From positions 1-46,790 of the forward strand of contig MVRS01000240.1 in assembly GCA_002067975.1 (NCBI GenBank): a DNA stretch of 46,790 nucleotides. The letters run 5' to 3'. Under the pieces are notes generated by a model that was not told the origin of the DNA, did no database searches, and was given only the letters and a program-made list of their open reading frames with translations. Position 1 is the stretch's first letter, and each line of letters starts with the position of its first letter. The position numbers were made by a program, and so were the translations under genes. Shown here in pieces: positions 41,152 through 46,790 of this stretch. The DNA comes from Syntrophorhabdus sp. PtaU1.Bin058. Its GTDB lineage: Bacteria; Desulfobacterota; Syntrophorhabdia; Syntrophorhabdales; Syntrophorhabdaceae.

Positions 41152-43239
41152 TCATGCTATATCGGAAAATGTCAATTCATTACCCCATCTCTCCGATATT
41201 ATATCTTTCAGCCTTGTAATACTTTCTCCCGGTGCGCCATCAAGCAGCATACCTGCGATCTTCCGTGCACGAAGCATGATATCCATATCCCTTATTATAT
41301 CACCGGCCCTGAATTTTGGTATCCCTGACTGCCTTACCCCGAGCATATCGCCTACCCCTCTTATCTTCATGTCCTCTTCCGCCACCTTAAAACCGTCCGT
41401 CGTCTCCTCCATGATCTTCAGCCTTTTTACTGCAATACCGGTCTTCTTCTCGCCGGTGATGAGGATGCATTGCGAGGGGTGTGTGCCTCTGCCAACCCTC
41501 CCACGGAGTTGGTGGAGCTGTGAAAGTCCGAACCTCTCCGCGTGCTCGACAATGATCATCGTCGTATTGGGGACATCTATCCCTACCTCTATCACCGTAG
41601 TACAGACGAGGATATCTATCTCTCTGTTCTTGAACTGAAACATTACCCCTTCTTTTTCGTCGGCCTTCATCCTTCCGTGGAGGAGCCCCACCCTGAACGA
41701 CGGGAACACCGCCTTCTGCAAATGGTCGGCCATTGCAGTGGCATTGAGGAGTTCCATTTTCTCCGATTCCTCGACGAGGGGATATACTATGTATGCCTGT
41801 CTCCCCTCCCTGACCTCAGCTTCAGCCATTTTATAAACAGCCTCCTTGTCCTTCTCCGTGTATACCTTCGTCCGTATCTTCTGCCTCCCTTTCGGCATCT
41901 CGTCGATGAGAGAGACGTCGATGTCGCCGTATACAACCATGGACAGCGTCCTCGGGATCGGCGTAGCCGTCATCATGAGGACATCCGGCATGAGCATAAG
42001 CCCTTTATCCTTTAACAATTTCCTTTGCAGCACGCCGAACCTGTGCTGCTCGTCGATAATAACAAGTCCGAGGTTCCGAAACGTCACGTCCTGCTGGATA
42101 ACGGCATGGGTGCCCACGATAACGGTTATTGAACCTTCCGCGATCCGCTTCAGGACGTCTTCCCTGTCCCTGCCGAGGTTTCCCCTTAAAAAGACGGCAG
42201 GGATGTTCATAGTTTCCAGCACCTTATGGATAGTGAGGTAGTGCTGCTCGGCAAGGATCTCCGTAGGCGCCATGAATGCGACCTGGTACCCGGTGTCTAC
42301 TGCCATGAGGGCGGCAATAACGGCGCATACCGTTTTCCCTGATCCCACGTCGCCCTGAAGGAGCCTGTTCATCGGTTTATCGCCGGCCATGTCACCGGTG
42401 ATTTCGGCAACCACCCTCTTTTGAGCATCCGTGAGTTCAAAGGCAAGGTCCTTTAAGTATCTGTTGCAGTAAGCGCCGTCAGCGACAAACCGTACCCCTT
42501 TCTCCGATTCAACTTCCCTTTTCCTCATTAACAGGGCGCTCTGAAAGATTGCGTATTCTTCCAGTATAATCCTTTCGAGGAACCTGTTTCTTGTCCTATT
42601 CCCTTCTATATAGTCTTGAGGTTGATGGAGCGAAGAAAAGGCGCCCCTCAGACTCATCAAACTCTCGGATGATTCAATATCCGGCGTCAGAACACTCCCG
42701 ATATGCCCTCCGTAATCCGTCACCGCCTGCGCTATGATCTTTCTCAGGGCACCCTGTTTGATCCCTTCCACCTCGGAGTAGATGGGCACTACCTTTGTAT
42801 GTTCGCCTGCATCGGGCTCTTCGTCGAGTATCGTGATGTCCGGGTGCACCATCTGGAGCGTATTGCCGAACCTCGTCACTTCACCGGAGAAGAAGAGGAT
42901 ATTGCCCTTTTTGCAGACGTTTTTAAGGTACTGCGGGGACCATTGGAACCACTTGAGGGATATCTGCCCCGTATCGTCGCCGACGACCGCCTCAAAGCCC
43001 TTTTTACGCGAATGGCGGTAAAAAAGCGACTTGTAGCGGATCACATGGGCAATAAGGTTGACCCGCTGTCTCTCCTGCACCTCCCCGATCCGTGATATAT
43101 GCCGCCTGTCCATATATCTGACCGGTAAAAAATAGAACAGGTCTTGAACGGTCTCGATCCCCTTTTTGCCGAGCTCTTCGGCTATCTTCGGGCCGATGCC
43201 CTTAAGATCGGTCACCAACGCAGCGAGTCTGTCATGCAT
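41152..43239 (-). CDS. recG: ATP-dependent DNA helicase RecG
   Basis: A 695-residue superfamily 2 helicase that remodels stalled forks and Holliday junctions. The N-terminal part has the helical bundle and wedge OB domain (about 1-245). Helicase motifs follow: Walker A QGDVGSGKT, DEQHRFGVLQR (motif II), MTATPIPRTLSM (motif III) and the C-terminal QLRGRVGRG (motif VI), then the TRG-type tail. Length matches family members. The ATG has no obvious ribosome site, although GGGAAAG lies 13 bases upstream. It is divergent from the macro-domain gene and 32 bases upstream of pyk. Confidence 0.96.
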   Translation of the reverse strand: MHDRLAALVTDLKGIGPKIAEELGKKGIETVQDLFYFLPVRYMDRRHISRIGEVQERQRVNLIAHVIRYKSLFYRHSRKKGFEAVVGDDTGQISLKWFQWSPQYLKNVCKKGNILFFSGEVTRFGNTLQMVHPDITILDEEPDAGEHTKVVPIYSEVEGIKQGALRKIIAQAVTDYGGHIGSVLTPDIESSESLMSLRGAFSSLHQPQDYIEGNRTRNRFLERIILEEYAIFQSALLMRKREVESEKGVRFVADGAYCNRYLKDLAFELTDAQKRVVAEITGDMAGDKPMNRLLQGDVGSGKTVCAVIAALMAVDTGYQVAFMAPTEILAEQHYLTIHKVLETMNIPAVFLRGNLGRDREDVLKRIAEGSITVIVGTHAVIQQDVTFRNLGLVIIDEQHRFGVLQRKLLKDKGLMLMPDVLMMTATPIPRTLSMVVYGDIDVSLIDEMPKGRQKIRTKVYTEKDKEAVYKMAEAEVREGRQAYIVYPLVEESEKMELLNATAMADHLQKAVFPSFRVGLLHGRMKADEKEGVMFQFKNREIDILVCTTVIEVGIDVPNTTMIIVEHAERFGLSQLHQLRGRVGRGTHPSQCILITGEKKTGIAVKRLKIMEETTDGFKVAEEDMKIRGVGDMLGVRQSGIPKFRAGDIIRDMDIMLRARKIAGMLLDGAPGESITRLKDIISERWGNELTFSDIA

Positions 43240-43272
43240 GATTTTTCTTTCCCATTTTCCGAATTTTATATT

Positions 43273-43285
43273 ACAATACTATTGT
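43273..43285. promoter_or_regulatory. 13-bp palindrome between recG and the macro-domain gene
   Basis: ACAATA-C-TATTGT is a perfect palindrome 34 bases before the recG start and about 50 bases before the macro-domain start. Its position in the divergent promoter region is suitable for an operator serving both genes. No regulator is known. Confidence 0.3.
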
Positions 43286-43336
43286 GCTCTTTTAAAGAAA
43301 AGAGAGGGAGCGCCTGAATCACCAGCACGGTCAAAC

Positions 43337-43894
43337 ATGGATATCCTTAAAGAAGTCTCCATAAAAGGGACAAAGATAGGCATCATAAAGGGCGACCTCA
43401 CGGAAAGCGATGCTGATGCCATAGTCAATGCGGCGAATTCGTACCTCCGGCACGGCGGGGGGGTCGCAGGGGCGATCGCCAGGAAGGGAGGCCCCATCAT
43501 ACAGGAAGAGAGCGACAGGATCGGCTATGTCCCCGTCGGTGAATGCGATATCACGTCAGGCGGGAGATTGAAGGCACGTTACGTGATCCACGCTGTCGGA
43601 CCCAGGTGGGGAGAAGGAGACGAGCACAACAAGCTGAGGAACGCGATCCGGAATGCATTGATCCTTGCCTCGTCAAAGGGGTTCAAGTCCATCGCCATGC
43701 CTGCAATCAGCGCAGGGATCTTCGGTTTTCCCAAGGCAGAGTGTGCGAAGATCATCATTGAAGAGATCGCATCGTTTCTGAACGGTAACACAACGACACT
43801 GAAGGAGATCGCCGTATATCTTTTCGATGAAGAGATAATAGGGTTTTTTGTGCAAGAGGTCGAAAATGTTGGAAAGGAAACCGGCAGCCCATAG
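43337..43894 (+). CDS. macro-domain protein (ADP-ribose/O-acetyl-ADP-ribose hydrolase type)
   Basis: A 185-residue MacroD/YmdB-type macro domain that binds ADP-ribose and can remove mono-ADP-ribose or O-acetyl groups. IKGDLTESDADAIVNAANSY, the loop HGGGVAGAIARKGGP, YVIHAVGPRWGEG and the phosphate loop AISAGIFGFP are all present. The open frame starts at 43166, inside recG on the other strand; homology begins after the ATG at 43337. Ribosome binding is weak. It sits between recG and purF; the functional link, if any, is unclear. Confidence 0.88.
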   Translation: MDILKEVSIKGTKIGIIKGDLTESDADAIVNAANSYLRHGGGVAGAIARKGGPIIQEESDRIGYVPVGECDITSGGRLKARYVIHAVGPRWGEGDEHNKLRNAIRNALILASSKGFKSIAMPAISAGIFGFPKAECAKIIIEEIASFLNGNTTTLKEIAVYLFDEEIIGFFVQEVENVGKETGSP

Positions 43895-43944
43895 CAGGAA
43901 GTGGAGAGTAAAAAATAATAGGTCATATATGACTTATTGGACCT

Positions 43945-44048
43945 ATAATATTTTATAGCCCGTTCTCGGGCGAGAGGAGGAGGCTCCGCGGACCGGGGCA
44001 CCCACCCGGTGGGTGGGTCGCGTGGAGGGGGCGACGTGAGCCCCATGA
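43945..44048 (+). repeat. structured repeat element, copy 2
   Basis: Same plan as copy 1: ATAATATTTTATAGCCCG, TTCT loop, CGGGC, GAGGAGGAGG, inner stem, then the GGGGC/GCCCC hairpin. In this copy the TTT loop of the inner stem is replaced by a larger loop carrying its own hairpin, CACCCA-CCCGG-TGGGTG, and the closing arms contain a one-base bulge. It starts 51 bases after the macro-domain stop; the short gap also has an ATAGGTC/GACCTAT inverted repeat (43918-43946). Confidence 0.8.
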
Positions 44049-44051
44049 AAT

Positions 44052-44131
44052 ATAATATTTTATAGCCCGTTCTCGGGCGAGAGGAGGAGGCTCCGCGGAC
44101 TTTGTTCGTGGAGGGGGCGACGTGAGCCCCA
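44052..44131 (+). repeat. structured repeat element, copy 3 (abutting purF)
   Basis: Three bases after copy 2 and nearly identical in the first 45 bases. The inner stem (arms 44091-44100 and 44104-44113, TTT loop) differs from copy 1 in sequence but stays fully paired if G-U pairs are allowed. The terminal GCCCC ends six bases before the purF ATG, so ribosomes must start on RNA directly joined to this hairpin. Confidence 0.8.
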
Positions 44132-44136
44132 TTAAT

Positions 44137-45519
44137 ATGTGTGGGATATTTGGAATATTTGGTCATAAAGACGCGGCAAACCTGACATACCTCGGGCTCC
44201 ACGCGCTTCAGCACAGGGGCCAGGAAAGCGCCGGGATATCAAGCACCGATGGCTATACCGTCACAACCTACAGGGAGATGGGGCTTGTATCCGACATCTT
44301 TAATGCCGACGTCCTCCAGACGCTCAAAGGCGATGCAGCGATCGGGCACGTCCGTTATTCTACCGCAGGGTCGAGCAACCTCGGGAATGCGCAGCCCCTT
44401 TCGGTAGAATATTCACAGGGTTATCTCGCCATTGCCCATAACGGTAATCTTACCAACGCGAAGATCATCAAGGACGAGCTTCAAAACTACGGATCGATCT
44501 TCCAGTCAACAACAGATACAGAGGTGATCATCCACCTCATCGCCCTCTCCCATGAGCATTCGGCCCTGGAACGATTAACAAGCGCCCTTAAAAGGCTTGA
44601 AGGCTCATACTCCCTGGTCTTGCTTACCAACAAGGAGCTTGTCGCCGTGAGGGACCCCCAGGGGTTCAGGCCCCTTGCCCTTGGAAAGGTCAGGGACGCC
44701 TACGTGGTATCAAGTGAAACATGTGCCTTTGACCTCATAGGGGCTAAATATATACGCGAGATCGAGCCCGGCGAGATCATCCATATCAACAAAGAAGGTA
44801 TGAGAAACTTTAAACCTTTTAAAAAGACGAGCCCCCGGTTCTGCATCTTTGAATACGTCTATTTCGCAAGGCCCGACAGCTACATGTTCGGGGAAACAGT
44901 ATATTCGGTCAGGAAAGAGTTCGGGAGGCAGCTTGCGAGAGATACCCATGTGGATGCCGATATGGTGATCGCCATACCGGACTCCGGCATAACTGCTGCA
45001 ATAGGTTATTCACAGGAGATCGGGATCCCCTTCGAAATGGGGCTCATCAGAAATCATTACGTGGGCAGGACTTTTATAGAGCCTAAGGAGTCTATAAGAC
45101 ATTTCGGCGTGAAACTGAAACTGAACGCTATCCATGACATCGTTAAAGGAAAGAGGATCATCGTTATTGATGACTCCATCGTGCGGGCCACGACAGGGAG
45201 GAAGATCATCAAGATGCTGCGGCAATACGGGGCAAAGGAGATACACTTCAGGGTCAGTTCTCCGCCGACCACGCACCCCTGTTTCTACGGCATTGACACG
45301 CCTTCAAGGGCTGAGCTTATAGCCTCGTCGCATACCACCCGGGAGATCAACAAGTACATGGGCTCTGATTCCCTTCATTACCTGAGCCTTGAGAGCCTGA
45401 GAAGGGCAGTCGGCAGTGACAACTATACCTTTTGCGATGCCTGTTTTTCCGGCACATACCCATCAAGGTTCCCGTGGGGCATGGAACTCGAACAGATGGA
45501 ATTATTTTCTAAGAGGTGA
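44137..45519 (+). CDS. purF: amidophosphoribosyltransferase
   Basis: The 460-residue first committed enzyme of purine synthesis transfers glutamine ammonia to PRPP. The protein begins MCGIFGIFG; after Met removal, Cys1 is the N-terminal nucleophile of the glutaminase, so the ATG at 44137 is chosen over an in-frame GTG at 44122. There is no propeptide. The PRPP motif is IVIDDSIVRATTG. Cysteines in RFCIFEY, THPCFYG and CDACFSG fit the Fe-S cluster of the Bacillus-type enzyme. There is no Shine-Dalgarno sequence because the structured repeat occupies the leader. pyrE follows with a two-base gap. Confidence 0.96.
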   Translation: MCGIFGIFGHKDAANLTYLGLHALQHRGQESAGISSTDGYTVTTYREMGLVSDIFNADVLQTLKGDAAIGHVRYSTAGSSNLGNAQPLSVEYSQGYLAIAHNGNLTNAKIIKDELQNYGSIFQSTTDTEVIIHLIALSHEHSALERLTSALKRLEGSYSLVLLTNKELVAVRDPQGFRPLALGKVRDAYVVSSETCAFDLIGAKYIREIEPGEIIHINKEGMRNFKPFKKTSPRFCIFEYVYFARPDSYMFGETVYSVRKEFGRQLARDTHVDADMVIAIPDSGITAAIGYSQEIGIPFEMGLIRNHYVGRTFIEPKESIRHFGVKLKLNAIHDIVKGKRIIVIDDSIVRATTGRKIIKMLRQYGAKEIHFRVSSPPTTHPCFYGIDTPSRAELIASSHTTREINKYMGSDSLHYLSLESLRRAVGSDNYTFCDACFSGTYPSRFPWGMELEQMELFSKR

Positions 45520-45521
45520 AT

Positions 45522-46079
45522 ATGGACCGCCTGGAAGAAGCAAAGGAAGTGCTGCTGAACATTTTAAAGACCCTCTCGTATGAAGAGGGAGAGTTTATCC
45601 TCAAGAGCGGTAAAAAGAGTTCCTATTATATTGACGCGAGGGAGACTACGCTGAACCCGGAAGGCATGTATGTCACGGGAGATATTATGTACAGCATGGT
45701 AAAGGCAATACCTGGCGTCGAGGCCGTCGGAGGTGTCAGTATCGGGGCGGACCCACTTGTCTGTGCAACGGTCCTTGCATCGTTCAACAAAAAGGACAAT
45801 CTTTTCGGCTTTTTTATCAGGAAAGAACCTAAGGGCCACGGGAGAAACCTCTGGATCGAAGGGGCAAAGAACCTGAAGAAGGGGATGCATGTGATCATCC
45901 TCGAAGACGTAGTTACCACAGGAGGCTCTTCGCTAAAATCGATAGAGGTGACGGAGCAGGAAGGCTACAAGGTAAAGGGAGTTATTGCCTTACTGGACAG
46001 GCTTGAAGGTGGGAAAGAAGCTATAGAATCAAAAGGTTACATGTTTAAATCAATATTTACTCTTAATGATTTAAGATAA
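45522..46079 (+). CDS. pyrE: orotate phosphoribosyltransferase
   Basis: A 185-residue enzyme that joins orotate to PRPP in pyrimidine synthesis. GEFILKSGKKSSYYIDAR, VGGVSIGADPLV and the PRPP-binding VIILEDVVTTGGSSLKS are the expected family blocks, as is the K-rich loop FFIRKEPKGHGRN. The ATG at 45522 has AAGAGG five bases upstream and follows the purF stop by two bases, so purine and pyrimidine steps that both draw on PRPP share an operon. An earlier in-frame GTG at 45516 is less likely. Confidence 0.95.
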   Translation: MDRLEEAKEVLLNILKTLSYEEGEFILKSGKKSSYYIDARETTLNPEGMYVTGDIMYSMVKAIPGVEAVGGVSIGADPLVCATVLASFNKKDNLFGFFIRKEPKGHGRNLWIEGAKNLKKGMHVIILEDVVTTGGSSLKSIEVTEQEGYKVKGVIALLDRLEGGKEAIESKGYMFKSIFTLNDLR

Positions 46080-46100
46080 CATAATATAATAATTATTGAT

Positions 46101-46165
46101 ACTTGTTACTCGCTCCTTGTCACTGGTTTGAACCAGTATCCAGCGACGAGTATCCAGTATCTGTC
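46101..46165. repeat. degenerate repeat between convergent genes
   Basis: The gap between pyrE and engB carries TTACTCGCTCCTTGTCACT (46106-46124), identical to 1924-1942, followed by AACCAGTATCCAGCGACGAG and TATCCAGTATCTG. This is the second copy of the repeat seen after purM, again between two convergent genes. Confidence 0.65.
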
Positions 46166-46167
46166 TA

Positions 46168-46764
46168 TCATTCATTTACGGTATCAACGATATGCGCCAG
46201 GAGTTCCTTCCTCCCCTCCCCTGTCTTTGCAGAAAAGGCAATGATTTCAGCCTCTTTCACGTATTGTCCGAGCAATCTCCTTTTGTTCGCTGCAAAGCCC
46301 CTGCTCTCCTTGTCGGTCTTGGTCAGGACTATTGTAAATGACAGCCCCCGGTCGAAAAACCATTCCAGCAGCATCTCATCAAGACGGTCTGGCTCCCTCC
46401 TTACATCGTAGACCCAGATGATCCTTTTTATCGCCTGATTGCCCTCGATGTAGCCTTCTATCATCTTCTGCCAGCCCTGCTGCATTGTCTTCGACACCTT
46501 TGCATATCCGAAGCCCGGGAAATCAGAGAAGGTGATCTGCTGCCTTGCACCCCCGTGTTCATATTCAATGTGGTAAAGATTGATCAGCCTTGTGGCCCCC
46601 GGCGTCGAGCTTGTCTTTGCGATCTTCCGCATTGCGAGGCTGTTGATCATCGACGATTTTCCTACATTCGACCTCCCCACAAAGGACACCTCCGGCATCT
46701 TCCCTTTCAGGGATCTGTCCGGGGAAGTAACGCTCTTCAGATATCGCGCGCTCAGGATCTTCAC
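46168..46764 (-). CDS. engB: ribosome biogenesis GTP-binding protein YihA/EngB
   Basis: A 198-residue TRAFAC GTPase needed for late 50S subunit assembly. G1 is GRSNVGKSS, G3 DFPGFG, G4 TKTD and G5 SAKTG, with TPGATR between G1 and G3. The start is a GTG at 46764 without a visible ribosome site; its position matches the usual family N-terminus (KILSARYLKSV). The frame remains open to the window edge (46790) without a stop, so a longer start outside cannot be excluded. The last 26 bases hold nothing else I can support. Confidence 0.93.
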   Translation of the reverse strand: MKILSARYLKSVTSPDRSLKGKMPEVSFVGRSNVGKSSMINSLAMRKIAKTSSTPGATRLINLYHIEYEHGGARQQITFSDFPGFGYAKVSKTMQQGWQKMIEGYIEGNQAIKRIIWVYDVRREPDRLDEMLLEWFFDRGLSFTIVLTKTDKESRGFAANKRRLLGQYVKEAEIIAFSAKTGEGRKELLAHIVDTVNE

Positions 46765-46790
46765 GGAGAGATAATAATCTACTTCTTCAT

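Noticed and set aside
43945-44131. Element start TATAAT as the purF promoter
   Set aside because: TATAAT occurs at the start of copies 2 and 3, but no -35 box lies at proper spacing before either, and copy 1 has CATAAT.

Overview
This 46.8 kb window is gene-dense chromosomal DNA from a Gram-negative, probably anaerobic bacterium. Outer-membrane proteins (a TonB-dependent receptor and a TPR/beta-barrel exporter) show the Gram-negative envelope. A possible 2-oxoacid:ferredoxin oxidoreductase subunit at the left edge, an Fe-S type PurF and heavy investment in corrinoid salvage suggest an anaerobe of the Desulfobacterota / Syntrophorhabdus kind. That placement is inference only; there is no rRNA gene here.

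Layout. 1-4.3 kb: edge of a probable oxidoreductase gene, a GYD-domain protein, purM, and a leftward group of nicotinate phosphoribosyltransferase, an endonuclease III-family glycosylase and a hotdog thioesterase. 4.35-15.9 kb: one long cobalamin operon behind a B12 riboswitch: btuB, two ammonia-ligase-type PP-loop enzymes, btuF-btuC-btuD, cobU, cobT, cobS, cbiB, cobD and a cobC-type phosphatase. It takes up corrinoids and rebuilds the nucleotide loop. 16.1-23.1 kb: a PAS hybrid kinase, tRNA-Thr(CGU), an M48 peptidase coupled to a giant DUF2339 membrane protein, and a galT-family gene. 23.2-34.7 kb: a tightly packed operon behind a consensus sigma-70 promoter, encoding two small TPR proteins, a large TPR/beta-barrel protein, a processive GT2 synthase, a secreted GH26-like hydrolase, a giant sensor kinase and a PIG-L deacetylase fused to an unfamiliar domain. 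I read it as a synthase-dependent exopolysaccharide system of uncertain product. 34.8-39.5 kb: a PilZ protein, a partner-switching module (response regulator-PP2C phosphatase, STAS protein, HATPase anti-sigma kinase) and a UDP-sugar pyrophosphorylase. 39.7-46.8 kb: housekeeping genes pyk, recG, a macro-domain gene, purF, pyrE and engB.

The intergenic DNA is unusual. Four of the five convergent gene junctions hold degenerate repeats built from a few shared words. A second, structured element of about 85 bp occurs in three near-complete and two partial copies; its inner stem differs between copies but still pairs, and two copies end directly at start codons (purF and the anti-sigma kinase). A four-copy heptanucleotide repeat sits six bases after the start codon of the polysaccharide exporter gene and could act as a phase-variation switch.

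Leading candidates for new biology are the two ammonia-dependent amide-ligase homologues inside the B12 operon, the GH26/PIG-L/sensor-kinase polysaccharide locus with its heptamer repeat, and the structured repeat element.
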